Origin: Candidatus Omnitrophica bacterium UBA6233 | Lineage (GTDB): Bacteria > Omnitrophota > Gorgyraeia > Gygaellales > Profunditerraquicolaceae | Reading direction: 5' to 3' | NCBI GenBank assembly: GCA_002440965.1 | Contig: DJWJ01000033.1 | Span: 22,824-86,823 of the forward strand | Length of the DNA: 64,000 bases | In this document: positions 25,235-32,964 of the stretch, piece after piece | How positions within the stretch are numbered: the stretch's first letter is position 1 | How the letters are laid out: every line of letters starts with the position of its first letter | Translations under genes and position numbers: made by a program | The notes under the pieces: model-generated | The model's input: the letters and a program-made list of their open reading frames with translations, nothing else | What the model was told of the DNA's origin: nothing | Database searches by the model: none

Positions 25235-25468
25235 AAATGACACTGACAAGTTGAGCCGCGAATTAGAGCTTTTGTGGTTTTGGCGGAGCGCGCATTAGAA
25301 AATTTTCGGCAAGTGAGTGCGAGGAATTACGGCGAACGGAGGACCTTCTCGAAAGCGTAAGTCTGTCCGGGAGTGAGCCGTAAACCGAAGCACTCGGCGA
25401 AAATTTTCAGCGCGCGGAGACAAAACCGCAAAAGCTGCCTCACACGATGAGACTTAACAGTGGCATTT
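25235..25468. repeat. 234-bp hairpin element, copy 1
   Basis: The ends are AAATGACACTGACAAGTT and, on the other strand, AAATGCCACTGTTAAGTC. The arms pair along most of their length: AGCTTTTGTGGTTTTG against AGCTTTTGCGGTTTTG, GCGCGC against GCGCGC, GAAAATTTTCGGC against GAAAATTTTCGCC. The centre reads about GGACCTTCTCGAAAGCGTAAGTCTGTCC. It lies just downstream of the tandem heptosyltransferase gene, 6 bp from the stop codon. A second element with matching ends is at 56033-56287. Confidence 0.82.
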
Positions 25469-25474
25469 AAATTA

Positions 25475-27493
25475 TTAAACCTTGAGAATTGAATCCGCGG
25501 CAGAGATTACGTCCTCGACGCTTATTGCCTTTAGACAGGCGAATCCTTTCTGGCAATTGTGCGCCAAACATTCAATACAGGCAGCTTTATGCAGAATCCT
25601 GTCGCGCGCGCCCACCGGCCCCCATCTTTTCGGGCTTAACCCCGCCTGATTCCTTGCGAATATCGAAATGACCGGCGTACCCACGGCGCAAGCAATATGC
25701 ACCGGGCCGGAATCGTTGGAAATAAAAAGCTGACATCTTTTTAATATGCCGGCTAACTGTGTTATGGAGGTTTTCCCGGCTAAATTTATGGCAGCAGAAT
25801 GCATATGTTTAATCAGGTTATCCGCAAGTTTATAGTCTTTTGCGCTGGATATGACTAAAATCTTGAAACCGTATTTTTGCGCTAACCTATCGGCTGCCTG
25901 AGCAAAGCGTTCAACCGGCCAAATCTTCGACGGACAACTGGCTGCCGGGTTAAGAGCCAATAACCTATCCGTTTCATTTACAGCCTCCTGTTTAAAGAAT
26001 CCCTGAACCCACTTTTCAGAATCAATTCTTACCGGCATAAATAAACTTCTATCTTTTGCTTCAATCCCCAGATACCTCAACAAATCCAGGTTATATTCCG
26101 ATTCATGTTTTTCGCCGAGTTGCTTGGTATGTTTGATTGCATCCGTAAGCAAAAATCCGAGCTTGCGGTCATAACCGATTCTTCTGGGTATACCGCTAAG
26201 AAAAGTTAACAAATGCACCCGGCTAGCCGGATGCAAAATCAGCGCCAAATCGAATTTCTCTTTTTTAAGTTCCCGGACCAATTTAACCGAACGAAACCAA
26301 CCTTTATGTTTTCCTTCTTTGTCCAAAACAATCACTTTATCCAAATACGGATTGCCCGCGACTATGTCTTTAGCATACGGAGAAACCATCATCGCTATAT
26401 AACTCTGGGGAAATCTGTCTCTTAAAGCTTTGATCACCGGCGTAGACAAGAGCACATCGCCGATTCTATCCGTGCGCGCAATGAGTATACGCTTAAAATT
26501 ATCCCGGCTCCTGGCTCTTGGCTCCTGGCTCTTGGAAGTAAAAATTTCCTTTACCGCCCTGAAAACATCCTCTGTTTTTACTAAAAATATACATTCTAAA
26601 GTCCCGAACCGGCATTGCGCTTTTTGGCATGGACGGCAAGAGATTTCTTTTTTAACTACAAAAGAATGCTCTGACCACGGGCCGTATTTAGCATCACTGG
26701 TTATCCCGAATACCGCCACCACCGAAACATTTAAATAGCTTGCCAGATGCAAAGCCGCGCTATCATTCGTAACCAAAAGCCCGGCCCTCTTTATAAGATA
26801 ACCTAATTCGCTTAATGAAGTCTTGGCGCCTAAATTCAAGGCCCCGGTATTTTGGGCTATATATTCATTGGTTGGCTCATCGTTTTTATCTCCGACTAAA
26901 ACGATTTTTACCGGTAACTCTTTGGACAATCTCTTGATTAATTCGACAAATCGCTCCTTTGGCCAACGCTTGGTGTGACTGCGGGCTCCTGCGGAAATTA
27001 CGATAAATTTATCACTCTGGCCTATCCCGCCTTCTTTTAATAAACTGTCCACCTTCTCCCGGCTAGCCCCGCTGAAATGAAGCGACTTACCGGCTTCTGC
27101 CGCATGCAGACCTTTAAGGATTCTCCCGATTTTATAAAGATGCCTGTCTTTAGCATGTTTTACATCTTTGGGTATGCGCGTATAAAAAGAGGTTTTATAT
27201 CTGGCCGCAAGAAGTACTCCGAAAAAACTATTTCGCAGGTCAACCACCGCCTCAAACCTCTCCTTCCATAAAAAAATCAGCAATTTTATGTTTTCTCTGA
27301 GGCTTGAGCGTTTTTCATATACGATCAAACGCTGGATATCGGGATTCCCTTCAAAAATGCCCCTTGCCCGGGCTCCGCAGATCACGGTAACTTTTGCTTC
27401 AGGAAACTTTTTCCGAAGACTATCCAATACCGGCAAGGTAAGGATTACGTCGCCGATATTACTTAGAGTAATGAAGAGGATTTTATTAACCAT
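25475..27493 (-). CDS. tandem two-domain heptosyltransferase (GT9-GT9)
   Basis: Two complete glycosyltransferase-family-9 units in one 672-residue frame, acting in the cytoplasm on LPS core. Unit one begins MVNKILFITLSNIGDVILTLP and ends about residue 320; unit two begins FKRILIARTDRIGDVLLSTP near residue 340. Each has its own donor-site block: SAGARSHTKRWPKERF and LLVTNDSAALHLAS in the first, NPAASCPSKIWPVERF and LFISNDSGPVHIA in the second. C-terminal Cys-rich tails (SCRPCQKAQC, ACIECLAHNC) close each unit, as in many GT9 proteins. I place the start at 27493 because the 29 residues before it (from 27580) are encoded by a family-1 repeat and are not conserved-looking. The donor (heptose or another sugar) is not certain. 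Confidence 0.88.
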   Translation of the reverse strand: MVNKILFITLSNIGDVILTLPVLDSLRKKFPEAKVTVICGARARGIFEGNPDIQRLIVYEKRSSLRENIKLLIFLWKERFEAVVDLRNSFFGVLLAARYKTSFYTRIPKDVKHAKDRHLYKIGRILKGLHAAEAGKSLHFSGASREKVDSLLKEGGIGQSDKFIVISAGARSHTKRWPKERFVELIKRLSKELPVKIVLVGDKNDEPTNEYIAQNTGALNLGAKTSLSELGYLIKRAGLLVTNDSAALHLASYLNVSVVAVFGITSDAKYGPWSEHSFVVKKEISCRPCQKAQCRFGTLECIFLVKTEDVFRAVKEIFTSKSQEPRARSRDNFKRILIARTDRIGDVLLSTPVIKALRDRFPQSYIAMMVSPYAKDIVAGNPYLDKVIVLDKEGKHKGWFRSVKLVRELKKEKFDLALILHPASRVHLLTFLSGIPRRIGYDRKLGFLLTDAIKHTKQLGEKHESEYNLDLLRYLGIEAKDRSLFMPVRIDSEKWVQGFFKQEAVNETDRLLALNPAASCPSKIWPVERFAQAADRLAQKYGFKILVISSAKDYKLADNLIKHMHSAAINLAGKTSITQLAGILKRCQLFISNDSGPVHIACAVGTPVISIFARNQAGLSPKRWGPVGARDRILHKAACIECLAHNCQKGFACLKAISVEDVISAADSILKV

Positions 27494-27516
27494 AATTAAT
27501 TTTGATCGCGGCTGTT

Positions 27517-27635
27517 TTAATGTCAAAGCCCAAAAATTCAAAATGACAAATACCCAATGACAAAACCTTGGTTTTGACATTTGTAATTTTGATTTTGAAT
27601 TTATTTTGGGCTTTGAATTTTGTCATTTGTCATTA
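27517..27635. repeat. family-1 long inverted repeat, copy 7
   Basis: A palindrome from TTAATGTCAAAGCCC to TTTGTCATTTGTCATTA. Its right arm supplies the last codons and stop of the heptosyltransferase at 27601-28656, and its left part can be read as a false N-terminal extension of the tandem GT9 gene. Confidence 0.85.
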
Positions 27636-28656
27636 CACTTTTTACTTCTTCTATCACCTCATCCGGAGTAATGGCTTTCATGCAGCGGTTATCGTGACAA
27701 CTGGTTTCGTAACAGGGGATTTTACAGCCCACGTTTTTTTGCAGGATAATTACATTTTTTAGCGGATACGGCCCGGTAATCGCGGGAGAGGTAGGGCCAA
27801 AAAGAGCGATTATCTTCTTTGCTCCTACGCTATTGGCGATATGCAGCGGCCCGGTATCGGCGGTAATAAATAAACTCGCCCTTCTTGCCAACGCGCCGAA
27901 TTGCTTTATATTAAATACGCCGCAGGCCACTAGGGGTTTATGTATCATTTTATCCCGGATATAAGTAACTAATGACAAGTCATTAACCGCTCCGGTGAGG
28001 ATAATTTTAGCCCCAAATTTTTCGACTAATTTATCCGCTAAAACCGGCCAATAATCTTTAGGCCAGCGTTTAGGCGACCAATTTCCTCCGGGATTGCATA
28101 CCACAATAAAATCATTATCCTTGACCGAATTTTTCCTAAAGAAATCTTCCATGAAAGCATTATCTTCAACGCTTATAAAAAAATCTGTATACCGGTCTTC
28201 TATCCTCAGCCCTGATTTTTCGATGACATCAAGATAATAATCTATGCGGTGCAAAGAATCTCTTTGGGGAGGAATAATTTTCTTTGTAAGCAGAAAGGCC
28301 CTTTTTTTAGTGAGATGTCCTATCCTTTCGGGTATACCTGCCAGACGGCAAATCAGGGCCCGGCTAAATGACTTGTGCAGGAGAAAAACTGCGTCGAACT
28401 TCTTGAGCCGAAGAACACGTATGAAACTTAACAAAGAAAACACGCCCTTATGCCTGTCTTTCTCGTCAAAGATGATTATCTCATCCAGATACGGATTGCC
28501 TTTCAAAACAGGATAACACCTCGGAGGAATAATACAGGCCAAGTAACTCTCCGGATAGTTATGCCGGATATTCCTGATTACTGCGGTAGAAAATAGCACA
28601 TCCCCTAACCAATTGACATTAAAGACCAATATCTTTTTGTAACTTTTGGCATTCAT
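27601..28656 (-). CDS. ADP-heptose--LPS heptosyltransferase (GT9)
   Basis: A single-unit GT9 protein of 351 residues. The N-terminus KKILVFNVNWLGDVLFSTAVIRNI is the acceptor-side loop; NPGGNWSPKRWP and LFITADTGPLHIANSVG mark the donor site, and FGPTSP and a Cys-rich tail (CKIPCYETSCHDNRC) follow. It is closest in style to WaaF (heptosyltransferase II). The final residues (about MTNDKIQSPK) are encoded by the family-1 repeat, which also contains the stop codon. Its start overlaps the deacetylase stop by 4 bp. Confidence 0.9.
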   Translation of the reverse strand: MNAKSYKKILVFNVNWLGDVLFSTAVIRNIRHNYPESYLACIIPPRCYPVLKGNPYLDEIIIFDEKDRHKGVFSLLSFIRVLRLKKFDAVFLLHKSFSRALICRLAGIPERIGHLTKKRAFLLTKKIIPPQRDSLHRIDYYLDVIEKSGLRIEDRYTDFFISVEDNAFMEDFFRKNSVKDNDFIVVCNPGGNWSPKRWPKDYWPVLADKLVEKFGAKIILTGAVNDLSLVTYIRDKMIHKPLVACGVFNIKQFGALARRASLFITADTGPLHIANSVGAKKIIALFGPTSPAITGPYPLKNVIILQKNVGCKIPCYETSCHDNRCMKAITPDEVIEEVKSVMTNDKIQSPK

Positions 28657-29447
28657 TTGCTGCGATTCTCCCTTATAAAATTATAATATCCGCTCGTCTC
28701 AACCCAGAAAACAAACATATTCGCGCAATTCCTGGAAATCCTTAATCTTTTTAAAGCAAAGATATCGTCATCGGGGATTTTCATGCCGGGATTGGTCGCC
28801 ACTGCAAATTTATAGCCGGTCTCGACAACTACCCTCCTTATTCTTTCATTGAATCTGCCTGCGGGATAACTAAAGGATTTTATTTCACACCCCAATCTAT
28901 CTTCCAATATTTTTTTAGAGTCCCGGATTTCTTTTACTATCTCTTCCTGCGAGGACAAATCAACCAGATAAGAATGATTGACAGTGTGGGATCCGATATC
29001 GACAAGCCCGGATGCCTGCATAGTTTTTATTTCATCCCAGGAGACCCTGTCGGCCTGCGCCCGGCCCACCTCGTTGATTATTATAAATAGGGTTGCCGGA
29101 AAATTATACTCCTTTAGCACAGGAAAGGCGTAATTATAATTATCTTTGTATCCGTCATCAAAGGTTATAACTATAGGACGGACAGGGACTCTCTTTTTAT
29201 TCTTAATGATATCAACTGCTTCCTCCAAAGTGATAATATTATAATGCCGGTCTTGCAAAAAACGCATCTGTTTCCTGAAGATTTCCGGGGTTATAGCCAG
29301 AGACTCTCCTTCCTTGGCATCCGGGCTAATCGAGTGATACATTAAAATCGGGATAACATATTTTCCCCTGACAAAATTTATAAGCGACGCTGCCAAAATC
29401 CCCAGAATCACAACAATTATAATTAATCTTTTGCGTTTAAACACCTT
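28653..29447 (-). CDS. membrane-anchored polysaccharide deacetylase
   Basis: A carbohydrate esterase family 4 (NodB-homology) protein of about 264 residues. After a basic start and a membrane anchor (LIIIVVILGILAASLINFV), the catalytic domain has ILMYHSIS, the TFDDGYKDNYNYA Asp pair, the metal-binding GSHTVNHSYL and the FSYPAGRFN motif. It should act outside the inner membrane on an acetylated glycan; within this cluster that could be a core sugar or peptidoglycan. I chose the GTG at 29447 because GAGGAG sits 8 bp upstream; the ATG at 29471 would overlap the GT4 gene by 49 bp and has no such site. Confidence 0.85.
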   Translation of the reverse strand, partial: KVFKRKRLIIIVVILGILAASLINFVRGKYVIPILMYHSISPDAKEGESLAITPEIFRKQMRFLQDRHYNIITLEEAVDIIKNKKRVPVRPIVITFDDGYKDNYNYAFPVLKEYNFPATLFIIINEVGRAQADRVSWDEIKTMQASGLVDIGSHTVNHSYLVDLSSQEEIVKEIRDSKKILEDRLGCEIKSFSYPAGRFNERIRRVVVETGYKFAVATNPGMKIPDDDIFALKRLRISRNCANMFVFWVETSGYYNFIRENRSK

Positions 29448-30526
29448 GAGTACTCCTCTTCTGTTTCGCAAACCATCTTTTCTTGGGAAAAATTCTGCCG
29501 GATAAATACCTGAGCCTGTTTTCCCAAGCTAGCCCTTTTTACCGGATTATTTAACAAAGCTAGGATTGCTTTTGCCAACCCTCGGCTATCGGCAGGCTCA
29601 ACCAGTAAACCGCTGATTCCGTCTTGAATCAAGGTTTTGATCCCGCCGACATTTGAACCAATAACCGCTAACCCTTGCGCCATTGCCTCCATAAGAGCCA
29701 GACCTAATCCCTCCCGAAGCGAGGGCATAACGAATATATCCATCAAAGCTAAAGTATTTACAGTATCCTGGATTTCCGGCATAAAAAACACTTTCCTGTC
29801 AATACCAAGCAAACTGACCTGCCGAATTAACTCTTCCTGCATTCTCCCGGAACCGACAATAAGGAGATTAGCCGAAGGGAATTCTCCTAAAACCGTCTTC
29901 ATCGCTTCAATCAAGTATTTATGCCCTTTTACATCCGAGAGCCGGGCAATTATACCGACGACAGGGCCATCGCCTAAACCTAACCCTGCCTTATCCGGCA
30001 GGAGGCCAGAAGCAGAGGGGGCGCGAAACCTATCCATATCTATACCGTTGTTTATTACAGTTATTTTATTCTCGGCCAATTTAAAATCGACGATAAGATG
30101 CTCTTTCACCTGCCGGCTTATGGCAATCACTTTATCCCCCCAGCAAGGAAAAAACCTACGCAAAAAACGCCTCTTGAAGAAACCGTGACAGGTAAATATA
30201 TGTTTTACTCCGCTAGCATGAGCCAACAAACAACCTAAAACTTGAGTAGTCCGGCTATGCGAGTGAACGATATCAATTTTATTTTCTTTTACTACACCGG
30301 ACAGCTTAAACGCGCTCAGGATTATTTTAGGATTAATCTCTTTCTTCGTCATTATCGGTATAGGAATAACTTCCAGGCCCGATTCTTTAAATTTATCCGT
30401 GAGTTCTCCTCCGGAAGCAGCAACGAATACATTATGCCCTTTTTTCTTAAGGCCGCCGGCCAAGGTAAAAAGATAGCTGGTTATTCCGCCGGTGTTGAGA
30501 TGGTTTGTGATAAATAAAATATTCAT
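29423..30526 (-). CDS. glycosyltransferase family 4 protein
   Basis: A 367-residue GT-B fold retaining glycosyltransferase. It has the N-terminal acceptor domain (NHLNTGGITSYLFTLAGGLKKKGH), HSRTTQVLGCLLAHASGV, the linker INNGIDMDRF, the donor domain with IARLSDVKGHKYLIEAM, and the EX7E motif within MPSLREGLGLALMEAMAQG. The acceptor is unknown; its place between LPS heptosyltransferases implies a core or O-antigen sugar. The 5' end lies after a family-1 repeat. The 3' end overlaps the deacetylase start by 25 bp. Confidence 0.88.
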   Translation of the reverse strand: MNILFITNHLNTGGITSYLFTLAGGLKKKGHNVFVAASGGELTDKFKESGLEVIPIPIMTKKEINPKIILSAFKLSGVVKENKIDIVHSHSRTTQVLGCLLAHASGVKHIFTCHGFFKRRFLRRFFPCWGDKVIAISRQVKEHLIVDFKLAENKITVINNGIDMDRFRAPSASGLLPDKAGLGLGDGPVVGIIARLSDVKGHKYLIEAMKTVLGEFPSANLLIVGSGRMQEELIRQVSLLGIDRKVFFMPEIQDTVNTLALMDIFVMPSLREGLGLALMEAMAQGLAVIGSNVGGIKTLIQDGISGLLVEPADSRGLAKAILALLNNPVKRASLGKQAQVFIRQNFSQEKMVCETEEEYSRCLNAKD

Positions 30527-30533
30527 ATATTCT

Positions 30534-30668
30534 TAAATTACAAAGGTCAAAGCTCAAAATTCAAAATAAATCTAAATGACAAATACCAAATGAAAAAACC
30601 TTAGTTTTGATATTTGTGTTTTTAGTTTTGGATTTATTTTGTGCTTTGAATTTTGTCATTTGTCATTA
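30534..30668. repeat. family-1 long inverted repeat, copy 8
   Basis: A palindrome from AAGGTCAAAGCTC...AAATAAATC to GGATTTATTTTG...TTTGTCATTTGTCATTAA. An outer right arm (TTTTAAATTGTGGTTTTGAC) extends to about 30705. Confidence 0.86.
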
Positions 30669-30728
30669 AACTTTCTACTTTTAAATTGTGGTTTTGACTT
30701 CTGATTTGTTACTTTCTACTTCGGCTAT

Positions 30729-32816
30729 TTACTTGAGTAATTTCTCTATTGCTTCCAGCACTTCCTCAACCGTAATCAAATTCATGCACTTTTTATGCCT
30801 GCATTTTGGTTTATAGCAGGGGCTGCAGGGCAATTCCCTTCTGATGATTACACGCTCTCTTGCCGGAGGCATATGCCTTGCCGGATCAGTCGGGCCAAAA
30901 AAAGCGATTACCGGGATATTCACCGCGCAAGCTACATGTAAAGGCGAAGAATCCGCTGAAATATACAGAGAACAGCGTTTAATAAGCGCGGCTAACTGGT
31001 TAATGCTGGTCTTGGCGCAGGCATTAATGATCTTGGTGCTCTTTACCATCGAGGCTAACATATTAGCTTGAGCCACGTCCTCCTGTGTTCCGGTAACAAC
31101 CACGCGTATATTCTTGAGGCCGAGTTCATCGCATAATTTAGCCAAGCGTTCTTTAGGCCAACACTTGGTTAACCACCGTTTACTAGCGCTGATATTTATC
31201 CCGATAATTTTCTGGTCGGCGCTTAACCATTCCTTATTCAGGAAATTCTCAATATACTCTTGGTCTTCTTTGCTCGGCCATAATTCCAAACGGTTATCCC
31301 GCAAATCTATCCCCAGCATCTTCAATACGCGGAACTGATGCGTAACCGGGTCCATAGCCGGTTTTTCATCTTTGATCCGGTGGTTAAGCAGAAAACCAAA
31401 CCTCTTGTTATCATAACCAAAACGATCAGGGGCCAAAGAAAGGAAAGAAAGCAAATGGCTGGCTTTGTTATTCTGCAGGTCAATGACCAAATCAAAATTC
31501 TTTTTTCTTAACGAGCGGGCAATATTCAAAAATCCCTTAACTCCTTTATCCTTATTTTTAAGGTCGACCACCAGTAGTTCGTCTATATAAGGGCTTCTAA
31601 GCAAAACCTCTTTGGATTCTTCTCCGACCATAAAACTGATTTTATGCTGGGGGAATTTCTCCCTTATCGCCCGCAAACCCGGCGTAGACAGAATCACGTC
31701 TCCCAGAGAACTCAACTTGATAATTAAAAGCTTAAAGCTGGTTAACGCGTCCTTATAAACATCAAGCGTATTGTTCACCATCAACTCGACGCTATATTTC
31801 TCTTTCACCTTCTGGTAGGCTGCTTCGGCAAAATTACGCGCTAATTCCGGATCCTTGTATATTTTAATCACCGCTTCGGCTATGCTTTGAGGATCGCTTG
31901 GCGCTACCATCAATCCTGTGCGGCCATTCTCAATAATATCAACTACGCCTCCCACTTTGGTCGCTACAACCGGCACACCGGATGCCTGCGCTTCCACAAT
32001 CACCCTGCCAAAGGCTTCATGCGTCGTCGTAGCCAAAACCACCAGATCCAAATTGGACAAGACTTCCGGGATATTCCTTTGCGTGCCTAAAAATTCCGTG
32101 CAATGGTCAAGCCCTAACCTTCTGGTCAAAACCTGTATCTGTTCTTTATAAGCTTGCCGCGAACTCGGAGCATCCCCGACTATCCAGATTTTTAAATTCG
32201 GCACAACCCGGGCTACCTTAGCCATAGCCTTGATAAAAAAGAGATGCCCCTTTAACGGAGTAATCCTGCCGATAATGCCGACGTTAAAATCCTTGCCGCG
32301 TTTCTTATCCGGACTCAAGTATTTAAATTTCTCCAAATCTACGCTGCGGGGAACCAGCTTAATCCGGTCATGCGGAACTTGAAAATCTTCGATCATGTGC
32401 CGGGCAATTATGTTACTTAAAACTATCACCCGCTTGGCCCATCCCATCACATAACTAAAAGGATGCTTTTTGTAATAACCATGGCAAGTAGTAACAAAGA
32501 CGGTTTTTGTCGAACGAGCCGCAAAATAAGCAATCCAAGCCGGAACTCGCGAACGGGCATGCACAATATCGATTTCTTCTTTTTTGATAATCTCAATCAA
32601 CCGGGGAATAGTTCTAATTATACTGATGAAGGATTTTCTATGCACCGGGAGCTGGTAATGAATCCCCCCCAGCGCCTCTAGATCCTTAACCAGCGAGCCG
32701 CCGGCAGAAACCACCACTGCTTTATGGCCCAGGCGCACCAAATACTTAGATAAATCCAGGGTTCCGGTTTCAACCCCGCCGACATTCAGTTCAGGTAATA
32801 TTTGTAGAATATTCAT
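30729..32816 (-). CDS. GT4-GT9 fusion glycosyltransferase
   Basis: One frame of 695 residues holds two different glycosyltransferases. Residues 1 to about 360 are a GT4 (LPELNVGGVETGTLDLSKYL, HARSRVPAWIAYFAA, VGIIGRITPLKGH, ATTTHEAFGRVIVEAQASG with the EX7E pattern). About residue 365 to the end is a GT9 heptosyltransferase-like unit (FKLLIIKLSSLGDVILSTP, NISASKRWLTKCWPKERL, YISADSSPLHVACAV, FFGPTDP) ending in a Cys-rich tail. Fusing them could couple two consecutive core-sugar additions. I place the start at 32816 (MNILQILPELN); the 11 residues before it look like upstream non-coding sequence. Family-1 repeats lie on both sides. Confidence 0.88.
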   Translation of the reverse strand: MNILQILPELNVGGVETGTLDLSKYLVRLGHKAVVVSAGGSLVKDLEALGGIHYQLPVHRKSFISIIRTIPRLIEIIKKEEIDIVHARSRVPAWIAYFAARSTKTVFVTTCHGYYKKHPFSYVMGWAKRVIVLSNIIARHMIEDFQVPHDRIKLVPRSVDLEKFKYLSPDKKRGKDFNVGIIGRITPLKGHLFFIKAMAKVARVVPNLKIWIVGDAPSSRQAYKEQIQVLTRRLGLDHCTEFLGTQRNIPEVLSNLDLVVLATTTHEAFGRVIVEAQASGVPVVATKVGGVVDIIENGRTGLMVAPSDPQSIAEAVIKIYKDPELARNFAEAAYQKVKEKYSVELMVNNTLDVYKDALTSFKLLIIKLSSLGDVILSTPGLRAIREKFPQHKISFMVGEESKEVLLRSPYIDELLVVDLKNKDKGVKGFLNIARSLRKKNFDLVIDLQNNKASHLLSFLSLAPDRFGYDNKRFGFLLNHRIKDEKPAMDPVTHQFRVLKMLGIDLRDNRLELWPSKEDQEYIENFLNKEWLSADQKIIGINISASKRWLTKCWPKERLAKLCDELGLKNIRVVVTGTQEDVAQANMLASMVKSTKIINACAKTSINQLAALIKRCSLYISADSSPLHVACAVNIPVIAFFGPTDPARHMPPARERVIIRRELPCSPCYKPKCRHKKCMNLITVEEVLEAIEKLLK

Positions 32817-32832
32817 AATTTTCAATTCGAAG

Positions 32833-32952
32833 TTAATGTCAAAGGCCAAAGCTCAAAATCCAAAATAAATCCAAAACTCAAATACCAAAACGAGGATTTT
32901 GTCATTTGGTATTTGTAATTTGTGCTTATTTTGAATTTTGTCATTTTTCATT
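32833..32952. repeat. family-1 long inverted repeat, copy 9
   Basis: A palindrome from TTAATGTCAAAGGCC to TTTTGTCATTTTTCATTA, between the LpxL-ELM1 stop and the GT4-GT9 start. Confidence 0.85.
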
Positions 32953-32964
32953 ACGCTTCTTAAT

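Noticed and set aside
27494..27580. 29-residue N-terminal extension of the tandem heptosyltransferase
   Set aside because: Encoded by a family-1 repeat; the conserved GT9 opening begins right after the ATG at 27493.
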